Positions 17,086 to 26,118 of a DNA stretch of 64,000 nt are shown one piece after another. The stretch lies in the NCBI RefSeq assembly GCF_000013005.1, contig NC_007722.1, forward strand, positions 2,988,399 through 3,052,398, read 5' to 3'. The stretch comes from Erythrobacter litoralis HTCC2594 (GTDB lineage: Bacteria > Pseudomonadota > Alphaproteobacteria > Sphingomonadales > Sphingomonadaceae). The translations under genes and the position numbers were made by a program. The notes below the pieces were generated by a model. It was not told the origin of the DNA and searched no databases. It worked only from the letters and a program-made list of their open reading frames with translations. Every line of letters starts with the position of its first letter. Within the stretch, counting starts at the first letter, position 1.

Positions 17086-17973
17086 ATGCAGTCGCAAACT
17101 TTCCATATCGGGGGAGATGGTGGCATCTCCATAGCAGCCGAAGCGACCGGAAATGCCGATGCTTTACCGGTCTTGCTCGCGCATGGGGGCGGCCAGACCC
17201 GTCACGCATGGAAACGTGTCACAGCCGATCTCGCCAATGCGGGATTTCGTCCGATCGCAATTGATATGCGCGGTCATGGCGACAGCGAATGGTCTGCCGA
17301 GGGCGCTTACGAAACGCGCGACTTCGCTTCAGATCTCGTTGCGATCGCTTCAAAAATGGACCGCAAGCCAGCGCTCGTCGGGGCCTCCCTTGGCGGGTTG
17401 GCCGGACTGATCGCCGAAGGACACCTTGCGCCGGGCCGCTTCGCGTCGCTCACTCTCGTCGACATCGCGCCGCGTATGGAGACGGGGGGCGTTATGCGCG
17501 TAGTCGGCTTTATGGAGGAGCACGTGGAGACCGGTTTCTCTTCACCGGACGAAGCGGCAGAGGTCATCGCGCGCTACATGCCACATCGCCGCAAGCGCGG
17601 AGCCGGCAAGGGCTTACGGCGCTATCTGCGAGAGAAGGAAGACGGCCGCTACTACTGGCATTGGGATCCGGCCTTTATCCGCAACATCACACTAGCCAAG
17701 CGAAGCGATCCGGCTCATCAGGAACGCCAGTTTGATGCGCTGAACGATGCAGCCAGCAGGCTTTCGCTGCCATTGCATATTATTCGCGGCGGATCGAGCG
17801 ATCTGGTTTCCGAAGACGCGGTCGCGCAATTGCTCGAACTTGTTCCACACGCTGAATACACCGACATCGCAGAGGCAACACATATGGTGGTTGGCGATGC
17901 CAACGATGCCTTTTCGGCAGCGATACTCGATTTTCTCAAGCGTAATCACAGTCCGCAGGGAGCCGTTACATGA
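17086..17973 (+). CDS. Alpha/beta hydrolase
   Basis: 295-aa soluble alpha/beta-hydrolase-fold protein. It has the oxyanion region LLAHGGGQTRHAW, the strand-turn AIDMRGHGDS, the nucleophile elbow LVGASLGGLAG (Ser101) and a C-terminal histidine motif EATHMVVGD. A lid insertion lies between residues about 130-215. It overlaps the following thioesterase gene (ATGA), so both are one operon, likely controlled through the palindrome upstream. Substrate unknown; esterase or C-C hydrolase are both possible. Confidence 0.85.
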   Translation: MQSQTFHIGGDGGISIAAEATGNADALPVLLAHGGGQTRHAWKRVTADLANAGFRPIAIDMRGHGDSEWSAEGAYETRDFASDLVAIASKMDRKPALVGASLGGLAGLIAEGHLAPGRFASLTLVDIAPRMETGGVMRVVGFMEEHVETGFSSPDEAAEVIARYMPHRRKRGAGKGLRRYLREKEDGRYYWHWDPAFIRNITLAKRSDPAHQERQFDALNDAASRLSLPLHIIRGGSSDLVSEDAVAQLLELVPHAEYTDIAEATHMVVGDANDAFSAAILDFLKRNHSPQGAVT

Positions 17974-18383
17974 CCGATAATCTGACAAGGATCGATCCTA
18001 AGCGCCTCGAAGAGATCCTGCAGATTGCCCCGTTTCACCGGTGGCTTGGCCTCACTTTACGGTCATGCTCGAACGAGCAGCTTGAACTGGAGATGCCTTG
18101 GCGCGACGAGATCGTGTCAAACCCGGCAATCGGTTCAGCGCATGGCGGCGTGCTCGCCTCTCTGATCGATTTAACCGGGCTCTACACCTTATTGTCGCAA
18201 GGTACAGGGGCCAAGGCGACCGCCGATCTGAGGGTCGACTACCACCGCCCGGCAACCTCGGGACCACTCGTAGCATCGGGCAAAATAATCAAGATCGGTA
18301 AAAATATCTCGGTCGCTGAAACACGTGTATACGGTCCTACTGGCAACCTTTTGGCTAGCGGCCGCGGTGCCTACGTATGCTAA
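17970..18383 (+). CDS. PaaI/hotdog-fold acyl-CoA thioesterase
   Basis: 137-aa single hotdog-domain protein of the PaaI type. The motif NPAIGSAHGGVLASLIDLTG carries the conserved HGG and acid residue, followed by the strand ATADLRVDYHRPA. Such enzymes hydrolyse acyl- or aryl-CoA thioesters to free CoA. Coupled to the preceding hydrolase by an ATGA overlap. Confidence 0.85.
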   Translation: MTDNLTRIDPKRLEEILQIAPFHRWLGLTLRSCSNEQLELEMPWRDEIVSNPAIGSAHGGVLASLIDLTGLYTLLSQGTGAKATADLRVDYHRPATSGPLVASGKIIKIGKNISVAETRVYGPTGNLLASGRGAYVC

Positions 18384-18423
18384 CAGCGTTATCCTAATGG
18401 AACTAACTGCAGGGCGAAAATTA

Positions 18424-18448
18424 GCAGGTCTGTTCCTCGAAGACCTGC
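18424..18448 (+). terminator. Hairpin after the hydrolase-thioesterase operon
   Basis: GCAGGTCT (18424-18431) pairs exactly with AGACCTGC (18441-18448) around a 9-base loop, 41 bases after the thioesterase stop. No T run follows on the plus strand, so termination is possible but not convincing. Confidence 0.3.
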
Positions 18449-18539
18449 AAAATAGTCCCACGACTTTCAGAGCGAATTGCGTCGCGATAGCCGCCTTCCA
18501 ATGAGTGACGTGACCCCCTGATCTTCCCCCCAGCCGGGA

Positions 18540-18710
18540 TTAGAGCCGAGCTGCGTTGATGCGTATGAGCGCGGTTGAAGCAATGGGCTGCGCAGCGGAG
18601 CCCGTAGGGCGTGGCGAAGCAGGCCATTGCTTATCTAGTTCGGCGGCGAACGCCGCCGATGTCGCGTAGCCAAGGGATGAGGGCGGTCTCTCTCGGTTGT
18701 AGTCTTCCAC
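18540..18710 (-). mobile_element. Remnant of a second IS3-family transposase (C-terminus)
   Basis: Leftward frame from 18710 reads VEDYNRERPPSSLGYATSAA, then FAAELDKQWPASPRPTGSAA, to a stop at 18540. This is the C-terminal end of an IS3-family OrfB, different from the element at 12751-14030. The N-terminal part is missing: the frame is cut exactly where the 151-bp IS fragment begins at 18712. It is a dead fragment. Confidence 0.7.
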
Positions 18711-18711
18711 C

Positions 18712-18862
18712 TGACCTGCCCCATCAGGGTGGTCCACCGGTTAAGTTAGAGTTCCGGCGGTTGGGGTCGCCCTGCTGGGCGGCCTGGAGCGCAGCGTAAG
18801 GCAGCATGGCAGGACGAGGCAAGATTGTTTGTGGGGCCGGCGGCTGGTAGCCCAGCGAAGAG
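18712..18862 (-). mobile_element. 151-bp right-end fragment of the IS at 12751-14030
   Basis: From TGACCTGCCCCATCAGGG at 18712 to CCCAGCGAAGAG at 18862 the sequence repeats the reverse complement of 13880-14030 with one visible mismatch (ATTGTT against ATCGTT). It contains the inverted repeat and the last codons of orfB. The near identity to the complete copy implies a recent event. It ends abruptly inside orfB. Confidence 0.88.
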
Positions 18863-18974
18863 GGATTCATGCAGCGAACACCGCTGCCGGCCTCTCCCTA
18901 TCACATCATCGACGATATTGAGCACACGGAACTTTTGTTCGGACGCCACCTAGTCGTGAGCAAATAAAAGTTCG

Positions 18975-19013
18975 AAAAAGAGGGCTCGACACAGCGAAGC
19001 GCCGAACCCTCTT
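18975..19013 (-). terminator. Rho-independent terminator of the TonB-receptor operon
   Basis: Read on the minus strand, AAGAGGGTTCG and CGAGCCCTCTT form an 11-bp stem (one G-T pair) with a 17-base loop. It is followed by a T-rich run, 18 bases past the receptor stop. It would end the leftward CYP153 operon. Confidence 0.75.
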
Positions 19014-19030
19014 GCAATTAGCGAGTAAGT

Positions 19031-21763
19031 TTAAAACTTGCCGCGCACGGTGATGCCGTAAGTCCGCGGTTCCGCAAGAAAAGCGGAGAACGTTTGTTGC
19101 GGAGCCACGAAAGGCGTGTTGAAGGCCACCTGCGTATACCCAACGTCAAACAAATTATTGACCCATCCCTCGATCGCGAAGCGATCCGCAATATTGGTCA
19201 GACCCACACGCCCGTTCACTACGACGAAGCTGTCCTGTTCCTTGCCGAAGAGCAGGTCGGAGCCGGTGTTGTAATCACCAGCCATACGAGCGTTCACGAA
19301 GACCAGGCCTTCGAGCCCACTGTCGCCGATTGGCGGCGTCCACGTAAGCGACGATGTTGCCACGATCTCTGGTGCATTCGACAGGTTGTCGCCTGGCAGC
19401 AAGCGTAGTGCGGGGTCGAGCGGTGCCCCGGTATCGTCCCCGATAAGATTGTCTTCAAAGCTCGTATCCGAATAGGTGACGCCAAGGGTAATATCCAAAT
19501 CACGAGCGGGTCGTAGATAGGTTTCGATCTCGACACCTTGAGCGATCACACCTGGTGCAACTTCGTCGGAAGAGCATGCTCCGGTTGTCGCGCTTGCGTC
19601 CGTGTCGGCCCCGCCGAGATCGCTATCGCAACTATTGACAGTCTGCACGATGTAGAACGCCCCATTGAAGGTGTTCAATTGGAAATTGCTGAACTCTTGC
19701 CGGAAGCCTGCAATGCTAACCCCGAACTCGCGCCCCGAGTATTTCAGGCCGATCTCATATGCATTGACTGTTTCTTCATCGAACTGCAGCGCGGCTGCGG
19801 AGATATTGGCCGGATCGAACGCAAGCGGATTTGACAGCGCAGACCTGTCGAGGTTGAAACCGCCCGCCTTGTAGCCGCGTGAATACGAACCGTAGACTAG
19901 CAGATCGGGCGTAGGCTTCCAGCTCAGGATGGCCGTACCGGTAAACTCCTCTTCATCACGCGAGTCTTCGAGAGAAACTCCATCCAGTTCCGCAGTCGAA
20001 TTGCCCTGGCAGGAAAGAGCGATGATGCCACCGGCCAGAGGCGCCAAAGTCGGAACACCCAAGAATCCGCCAAGCAAATTGCGGTTTGTCGGACAAACCG
20101 TGTTGTCATTGCCGAAAGTCGCGTCGAAGTCCTTGGTTTCGTTTGTATAGCGAAGCCCCAGCGTCAAATCGAGCGTATCTGTGATGGCGAAGATATTATG
20201 CGTGAACAACGCGAAGTTTTCGCTCTTCTGGTTGTAGACTTCGCGGGTGCCTCCAAGATCGCTTATGCTGGCCAGATTATTGATACCTGCGAGGACCGCT
20301 GGGGTTGCAGCGCCGAATGCCGGGGTTCCTGTCAGCGTGCCGTCCAGTGCAGCCACATTGGCACCGAGGCAGTTCGATGCCCCCGGATTGACCAAAGCCG
20401 GGTTGATCGCGATAGCGATGCGGCACGCTACGAAATTGCCGTACTGGGTGCCGAACCGCAGATTGTCACGCACCTGCAGTTTTTCATTGGCGTAATACGC
20501 GCCAATCAACCAATCGAGTTTCCCGTTGAAGGCCTCGCCACTCAGGCGCAGTTCCTGAGTGAATGTTTCGAATTCTCGAGCAAGCGCATCCTCGGTCGGA
20601 GCACGGTAGAGAATGTCGACCGTGGTGTAATCGGTGTCCGATCCCTGACTGTTGGCATATTCACGATAACCGGTGATGGACGTCAAAGTTACGTTCCCGA
20701 AGTCCCAATTCAATTCCCCGGAAATACCGTAGTCTTCTGTTTCCCCTTCGTAGCTCCTGCCCGGAGTAGGATACAGATCGCGGTTGAATGTGTCCTGGGT
20801 GAGGGCACGCGAATCCTGCCCAAGCGCAAGCAAGATCGGAATGATCGGATTGTCGGTACTCGTCAGCGCAGGCCCGCCCGATGGCCGCGTAAACGGATCA
20901 AGCCCGGCGCTGACCCGTGCAAGCGGCGCAAACTCAGGTTGGACGAACGTCGCAGCGCAGCACGCTTCGTCCTTTTTGGAATAATCCCCGACAAGGCGAA
21001 TGGACAGGTCGTCGTTGGGTTCGAACAGGAGCTGACCGCGGACCAGATAACGATCGCGATTGTTGATCGTCCCGCCGTTGGTAACATCGTTGTAGAAGCC
21101 GTCGCGCTCGAAATACACGCCGTCCACGCGCGCAGCTACTCTGTCGCCAAGCGGAGCGTTTATGCCGCCTTCGACGCGGATCGCATCATAGTTGCCATAA
21201 GTGAAGGCCCCATACGCGCTGAAATCGAACTCGGGCGGTGCGGTATAGATATTGATCAGGCCTGCTGATGAGTTCCGCCCGCCCAAAGTACCTTGGGGAC
21301 CGCGAAGTATCTCGACCCTGTCGATAGGGCCGAGCTCACTCAGGGCGCTTCCCGAACGAGAGCGATAGACTCCATCGACGAAAACCGCGACCGAACTTTC
21401 CAGACCAGGGTTGTCGCCGACCGTGCCGATACCGCGAATACGCGCGGAACCGTTAGCTTCGTTGCCGGTGGAAGATACAAGGAGGGACGGTGCAACCTGG
21501 TTCAGTTCACGAATGTCGCTGGCGCCCGAATTCTGGAGGGTTTCTCCGGAAACAGCCGACACGGCAACCGGAACATCCGCCAGGACCTGCGATCGCCCTT
21601 GCGCGGTAACGATGATTACGTTCTGGTCTTCGACATCGGCACCTTCAACCAGATCCGCATCAGGTTCGCCAATATCCTGGGCGAAGACGGCGGTCGGCGT
21701 GAAGGCCAGTGCCACTGCCAATGCACCAAGGGCGCAATGGTGGCGTGATGGAATTCTTTTCAT
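19031..21763 (-). CDS. TonB-dependent outer-membrane receptor (CYP153 operon)
   Basis: 910-aa TonB-dependent receptor. A signal peptide ends near AVFAQD, a TonB box-like NVIIVTAQGR follows, and the plug domain reads VPVAVSAVSGETL and DRVEILRGPQGTLGGRNS. A 22-strand barrel ends in TYGITVRGKF. I chose ATG 21763 because GGAGAGA precedes it; a longer frame exists but lacks a leader. Sphingomonads use such receptors for hydrophobic or aromatic substrates. It follows the acyl-CoA dehydrogenase genes and probably imports the substrate of this locus. Confidence 0.9.
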   Translation of the reverse strand: MKRIPSRHHCALGALAVALAFTPTAVFAQDIGEPDADLVEGADVEDQNVIIVTAQGRSQVLADVPVAVSAVSGETLQNSGASDIRELNQVAPSLLVSSTGNEANGSARIRGIGTVGDNPGLESSVAVFVDGVYRSRSGSALSELGPIDRVEILRGPQGTLGGRNSSAGLINIYTAPPEFDFSAYGAFTYGNYDAIRVEGGINAPLGDRVAARVDGVYFERDGFYNDVTNGGTINNRDRYLVRGQLLFEPNDDLSIRLVGDYSKKDEACCAATFVQPEFAPLARVSAGLDPFTRPSGGPALTSTDNPIIPILLALGQDSRALTQDTFNRDLYPTPGRSYEGETEDYGISGELNWDFGNVTLTSITGYREYANSQGSDTDYTTVDILYRAPTEDALAREFETFTQELRLSGEAFNGKLDWLIGAYYANEKLQVRDNLRFGTQYGNFVACRIAIAINPALVNPGASNCLGANVAALDGTLTGTPAFGAATPAVLAGINNLASISDLGGTREVYNQKSENFALFTHNIFAITDTLDLTLGLRYTNETKDFDATFGNDNTVCPTNRNLLGGFLGVPTLAPLAGGIIALSCQGNSTAELDGVSLEDSRDEEEFTGTAILSWKPTPDLLVYGSYSRGYKAGGFNLDRSALSNPLAFDPANISAAALQFDEETVNAYEIGLKYSGREFGVSIAGFRQEFSNFQLNTFNGAFYIVQTVNSCDSDLGGADTDASATTGACSSDEVAPGVIAQGVEIETYLRPARDLDITLGVTYSDTSFEDNLIGDDTGAPLDPALRLLPGDNLSNAPEIVATSSLTWTPPIGDSGLEGLVFVNARMAGDYNTGSDLLFGKEQDSFVVVNGRVGLTNIADRFAIEGWVNNLFDVGYTQVAFNTPFVAPQQTFSAFLAEPRTYGITVRGKF

Positions 21764-21930
21764 GTCTCTCTCCTCTACGAATGTGCCCCATCCTGAGCAC
21801 TTCACGGTGTCAGGACCCGATGCCGACAAGCGCGATTCATTTCAAGACGTGCGGGTTGGGTTGACAGATTATTCCGCATTTTCGACCAGCATGTGGCAAA
21901 AATGCCATGCAGGTCTCTACATGAAGGTCT

Positions 21931-23001
21931 CTAGTAACTCGACAGCTTCGCGAAGCGGTCCTTGAGATATCCCGACGAGCCGAAGCTCGCTTCGAGCACG
22001 CGGGCGCGCTTGAGGTAGAAGCCGACGTCGTATTCGTCGGTCATGCCGATACCGCCATGCAGCTGGATGCCCTCGTTCGCCATTTTGTGCATGACGCGGT
22101 TGGCCTCCGCTTTGGCGATGGTTGCCGCACGCGCGACCCCGAAGCCGCCATCGACCGCCTGCAGGCCTGCCTCGACCGCGCTGCGCATCTGGGCGAGATC
22201 GGCGAAGAGGTCGGCCATGCGGTGCTGCAGTGCCTGGAAGGTGGCGAGCACCTGGTTGAACTGCACGCGCTGCTTCAGATAATCGAGCGTGGTGTCGAAG
22301 ACCTGCTGCGCCATTCCGAGCATTTCGGCTGCGGTCAGCACGCGTGCCCGGTCGAGCACATCGTCGAGCAGGCTGTCGCCGCCACCAGCGAGCTTGTCCG
22401 CCGCCGCACCGTCGAAACTCACGTCGGCATGGCTGCGCTGATCGGTGAGCTTGCGCGTGGTGAGCGAAACGCCATCACTTTTCTCGACGAGATAGAGCCC
22501 GTCTTTCGCGGCGACCACGAACAGGTCCGCACCATGCGCTTCGTGGACGAAGGCCTTCTTGCCGGTCAACTTGCCGCCCGAGACGCTCGTCTCGATCGTG
22601 CTCGGATCGTGATGTGCGCCCTCGTCGACCGCCAGCGTTGCCACCGTCTCGCCGCTGGCAAGCCTGGGCAGCCACTTGGCCTTCTGCTCCTCGCTGCCGC
22701 CCAGCACGATTGCGCTGGCCGCGATGGTCGTGGCGGCCAGCGGGCTGGCGGTCAGCGTCTTGCCGAGTTCCTCGACCACGAGACCAGCCGACATGAAGCC
22801 GAAATCCGAACCGCCGTGGTCTTCCGGGATGATGACCCCGGCCCAGCCCATCTCGGCCATCGTGGCATAGGCATCCTTGTCGTAAGCGTGGGGCTCGCCG
22901 CTTGCGCGGACCTTGCGGAACTCGGTCACCGGGCTTTCGTTGGTGGCCCAGTCGCGCGCCATGTCGCGCAGCATTTCCTGTTCTTCGTTGAGAACTGCCA
23001 T
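21931..23001 (-). CDS. Acyl-CoA dehydrogenase, small subunit-type
   Basis: 356-aa acyl-CoA dehydrogenase-fold flavoprotein. The N-terminal helical domain has LRDMARDWATNESPV and WAGVIIPEDHGG. The middle beta domain is divergent. The C-terminal helices contain QRVQFNQVLATFQALQHRMA and the IQLHGGIGMTDEYDVGFYLKR motif near the end. It is shorter than a standard enzyme (about 380-400) and directly follows a 403-aa partner with an 18-base gap, the layout of heteromeric pairs such as steroid side-chain enzymes of actinobacteria. Whether it keeps its own catalytic glutamate is not resolved here. Confidence 0.85.
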   Translation of the reverse strand: MAVLNEEQEMLRDMARDWATNESPVTEFRKVRASGEPHAYDKDAYATMAEMGWAGVIIPEDHGGSDFGFMSAGLVVEELGKTLTASPLAATTIAASAIVLGGSEEQKAKWLPRLASGETVATLAVDEGAHHDPSTIETSVSGGKLTGKKAFVHEAHGADLFVVAAKDGLYLVEKSDGVSLTTRKLTDQRSHADVSFDGAAADKLAGGGDSLLDDVLDRARVLTAAEMLGMAQQVFDTTLDYLKQRVQFNQVLATFQALQHRMADLFADLAQMRSAVEAGLQAVDGGFGVARAATIAKAEANRVMHKMANEGIQLHGGIGMTDEYDVGFYLKRARVLEASFGSSGYLKDRFAKLSSY

Positions 23002-23019
23002 TGTTCGAGCTCCCCTCTC

Positions 23020-24231
23020 TTACTGGTGATCCAGCATGCCAAGGACACGCTTGGAAATGATGTTGTTCTGGATTTCGGTCGAGCCGCCGTAGATCGTCGT
23101 GGCCTTGCCGAAGAGCCAGCCGCGCACGGCTTCCAGCTCGCTGTCGGTGAAGCTGTCGCCTTCCCAGCCGAGGCCCTGCAACCCGCGGATTTCGATCAGC
23201 AATTCGCTGCGTTCCTGGCTCAGCTTGGTGCCGAGCTTCTTGAGCACAGAGCTGATTTCGGAGACGCCGCCAGCTGCCTTGCTTTCCTCCATCGCGCGGC
23301 GCGCAGTGAGCAGGAAGCTGTTCCAGCGGATCTCGAAATCAGCGATCTTGTCGCGCAGCACCGCATCGGCGAGTTCGCCGTCGGCGCCCGTCGGCTGGTA
23401 CTTCTTGGCGATATCGCCAAGGCTCTGGCCCATGAGACGGGCGAGGCTGCCGCCGCCCGAGATGTTGGTGCGCTCGTGCTGCAGAAGGCGCTTGCCGATG
23501 GTCCAGCCCTGGCCTTCCTCGCCGACGAGGTTTTCCTTCGGGACCTTCACGTCGGTGAAAAAGGTTTCGCAGAACGGGCTGGTCCCGCTGATCATGGTGA
23601 TCGGGCGGACTTCGACGCCGGGCGTGTCCATGTCGATCAGCATGAAGCTGATGCCCTTGTGCTTGTCGCTCTTGTCGGTTCGTACAATTGCAAAGCACTT
23701 GTCGGCCCATTGGCCGCCGCTGGTCCAGGTCTTCTGGCCGTTGACAAGGTAGTGGTCCCCCTTGTCCTCGGCAAAGGTCTGGAGGTTCGCGAGGTCAGAG
23801 CCGGCATTGGGTTCCGAATAGCCCTGGCACCAGCGGATTTCGCCGCGGCAGATCGGCGGAATATGCTCCTGCTTCTGTGCCTCGTTGCCGTATTCGAGCA
23901 GCGTCGGGCCGAACATCATGACGCCCATGCCGCCGATCGGGTTGTAGGCACCCGCCTTGGCGAATTCTTGGTCGATGATCTTCGCCTGCGCCTTGGTGAG
24001 GCCGCCGCCGCCGTATTCCTTCGGCCAGGTGGGGGTGCCCCAGCCGCGCGCGCCCACGGCTTCGCGCCACTTGGTCTGCGCCGGCGTTTCGTTGGTGGGG
24101 CCGTCCACGCCGGCTAGTGCGTTGGACTGGCCCTTGAGTTCGGCGGGAAAATTGTCCGCCAGAAACTGCTGCACTTCCGCGCGGAAGGCGTTTTCGTCGG
24201 TCTGGGTTGCGGGCTCAATTTGTGTGGCCAT
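23020..24231 (-). CDS. Acyl-CoA dehydrogenase, large subunit-type
   Basis: 403-aa acyl-CoA dehydrogenase. It shows GTPTWPKEYGGGGLTKAQAK, the signature WCQGYSEPNAGSDLANLQT, the FAD-region NGQKTWTSGGQWAD, and a C-terminal YGGSTEIQNNIISKRVLGM that closes the active site. It oxidises an acyl-CoA to the 2-enoyl-CoA with FAD. Paired with the 356-aa dehydrogenase downstream; together they may form one heterotetramer. It lies between the ferredoxin and its partner in the CYP153 operon. Confidence 0.9.
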   Translation of the reverse strand: MATQIEPATQTDENAFRAEVQQFLADNFPAELKGQSNALAGVDGPTNETPAQTKWREAVGARGWGTPTWPKEYGGGGLTKAQAKIIDQEFAKAGAYNPIGGMGVMMFGPTLLEYGNEAQKQEHIPPICRGEIRWCQGYSEPNAGSDLANLQTFAEDKGDHYLVNGQKTWTSGGQWADKCFAIVRTDKSDKHKGISFMLIDMDTPGVEVRPITMISGTSPFCETFFTDVKVPKENLVGEEGQGWTIGKRLLQHERTNISGGGSLARLMGQSLGDIAKKYQPTGADGELADAVLRDKIADFEIRWNSFLLTARRAMEESKAAGGVSEISSVLKKLGTKLSQERSELLIEIRGLQGLGWEGDSFTDSELEAVRGWLFGKATTIYGGSTEIQNNIISKRVLGMLDHQ

Positions 24232-24299
24232 GGGCGTTTTCTCAAAGAATCGAGGAAAGACAGATAAGAATGTAGGCTACGGGGACGAAAATCCCTCCG

Positions 24300-24626
24300 T
24301 CAGTATTGTTGTTCGGGTAGGTGAAGAACCAATCCATCCAGCATCGGCTTCATCGGAATCTGGCAGGCAAGGCGACTGTATTCAGTGGTGCCTTCGGCGA
24401 ACTGCAAGAGGTCGGCCTCCATTCCATCATGCATAAGCCGACCCACCTTGTCGATCCATTCGGGATCGACATGCACATGACAGGTCGCGCAAGCACATAC
24501 CCCTCCGCAATCGCCATCGATACCCGGCACGTCATTGTATAGCGCCGCTTCCCTGGCTGTCTCGCCTTCTTCTATTTCGACCTCCCGTCGCTCACCATCG
24601 CTAGCCACGAACGTAATTTTGATCAT
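24300..24626 (-). CDS. [2Fe-2S] ferredoxin, electron donor to CYP153
   Basis: 108-aa adrenodoxin/putidaredoxin-type ferredoxin. The cluster ligands are visible: Cys40, Cys46 and Cys49 in GDCGGVCACATCHV, and Cys88 in RLACQIP. It starts at ATG 24626, 28 bases after the P450 gene, so it is almost surely the P450's redox partner. A longer upstream frame overlaps the P450 gene and is not protein-like. No ferredoxin reductase gene is present in the window, so electrons must come from a reductase encoded elsewhere. Confidence 0.92.
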   Translation of the reverse strand: MIKITFVASDGERREVEIEEGETAREAALYNDVPGIDGDCGGVCACATCHVHVDPEWIDKVGRLMHDGMEADLLQFAEGTTEYSRLACQIPMKPMLDGLVLHLPEQQY

Positions 24627-24654
24627 CTTGAACTCCGCATTTCGATCTCGAGAG

Positions 24655-25917
24655 TCAGCGGGCGCGGAGCCGCACCGGCAGCCTGGTGATTCCGCGGACG
24701 AGGTTTGAAAAAAGACGCTCTGGTTCACCTGTAACCTCGACCCGGGAAAAGCGCTTGTGAATTTCTTCCCAGATGATCCGCAGCTGCAGTTCCGCGAGCC
24801 GGTTTCCCATGCAGCGGTGAATGCCATAGCCGAATGAGAGGTGATGGCGCGGATTTTTGCGGTCGATGATGAACTGGTCCGCGCGCTCGATAGCACTCTC
24901 GTCGCGGTTGCCTGACAGGTACCACATCACCACCTTGTCGCCCTTCTTGATCTGTTTGCCGCCGATCTCCCAATCTTCCAGCGCGGTGCGGCGCATATGA
25001 GTGAGGGGGGTCTGCCAACGGATGATTTCCGGAACCATTTTGCTAATGAGCGAAGGATCCGCGTCGAGTTTCGCGTACTCGTCCGGGCTTTGGTTCAAGG
25101 CGAGCACGCCGCCGCTGATGGAATTGCGTGTTGTGTCGTTTCCACCGACGATCAGCAGCATAAGATTGCCGAGAAACTCGAGGAACGGCATGTCGCGCGT
25201 GGCGGGAGAATGAGCCATCATCGAGATGAGGTCGTTCTTCGGCTCCTCGTTTATCCGTTCGTCCCACAGAGTCTTGAAATACATCGCGCAACCGATGAGT
25301 TCTTCGCGCCGCGCCTCGTAGGATTCGACGATCCCGGTTTCAGGTGCCGCAGTTGCTACATCGGACCAGCGCGTCAGCTTGCGCCGCTCCTCCCAAGGGA
25401 AATCAAACAAGGTTGCCAGCGTCATCGTCGTCAACTCGATCGCAACCTTATCCACCCAGTCGAAATCTTCGCCAATCGGGAGTTCATCGAGAATCTCTCC
25501 CGCGCGCTTGCGGATGATCGGCTCGAGCAGTTGCAGGTTGGACGGAGCCACTGCCGGAGTCACCGCCTTGCGCTGCTGATCGTGCTTGGGCGGGTCCATC
25601 GCTATGAACATTTCAAGTTCGAGCGCGCCTTCCACCGAATGCATGTCCTGGATTGCAATTCCGCCTAGCTTCGCTTCCGAAGAGAAGACCTTATGATTGG
25701 TGTCCACCGCCATGATGTCGTCGAACTTGGTAATGGACCAGTAAGGGCCGACATAGCTCTCGCGGCAGTAGTGGACAGGTTCTTCGGCGCGCAACCTGTC
25801 AAAAAATAGACCGATGGTATCGTTCTGAAACAGGCTTGGCCGGGCCACGTCGATTTCCTCGATCGGAATTGACGCGATCCTCGCCGCGGCATCCGGCTCG
25901 GCGATCTGGCTGTCCAT
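24655..25917 (-). CDS. CYP153-family cytochrome P450, alkane/terpene terminal hydroxylase
   Basis: 420-aa soluble bacterial P450. The I-helix reads LLIVGGNDTTRNSISGGVLA and the heme-binding loop HLSFGYGIHRCMGNRLAE (Cys near residue 369). Between them RWQTPLTHMRRTALEDWEIG and KGDKVVMWYLSGNRDE match what is known of CYP153. That family inserts oxygen at terminal carbons of medium-chain or cyclic alkanes and terpenes. It is the first gene of a leftward operon with its ferredoxin, divergent from the GntR regulator. Family assignment rests on remembered motifs; the substrate cannot be read from the sequence. Confidence 0.9.
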   Translation of the reverse strand: MDSQIAEPDAAARIASIPIEEIDVARPSLFQNDTIGLFFDRLRAEEPVHYCRESYVGPYWSITKFDDIMAVDTNHKVFSSEAKLGGIAIQDMHSVEGALELEMFIAMDPPKHDQQRKAVTPAVAPSNLQLLEPIIRKRAGEILDELPIGEDFDWVDKVAIELTTMTLATLFDFPWEERRKLTRWSDVATAAPETGIVESYEARREELIGCAMYFKTLWDERINEEPKNDLISMMAHSPATRDMPFLEFLGNLMLLIVGGNDTTRNSISGGVLALNQSPDEYAKLDADPSLISKMVPEIIRWQTPLTHMRRTALEDWEIGGKQIKKGDKVVMWYLSGNRDESAIERADQFIIDRKNPRHHLSFGYGIHRCMGNRLAELQLRIIWEEIHKRFSRVEVTGEPERLFSNLVRGITRLPVRLRAR

Positions 25918-26118
25918 AAGAACTATTCCTTCTACATCTCAGGCCTGATCGGCCTTCAGTCATCCTTAAGGGAGACATCTCGTGCAGTCAATAAATCGTA
26001 TACTCTTTTAGTCGCTTGCAGACACCAATCCCATCGGATAGTGTGCCGATCCAGCGAAGGTTTGCTAATATCCTTATACTGTTTATTCGAGAGGTGCGGG
26101 TGTGCTGATGAGTGGCGG
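25918..26118. promoter_or_regulatory. Divergent promoter region between CYP153 and GntR
   Basis: 201 bases without a gene, AT-richer than the flanks. AGGCC (25941-25945) and GGCCT (25951-25955) form a small inverted repeat just upstream of the P450 start. AT-rich stretches such as ATCGTATACT (25996-26005) and TTATACTGTTTATTC (26074-26088) could hold -10 elements. This is the expected binding site of the GntR protein; no strong operator stands out. Confidence 0.5.
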
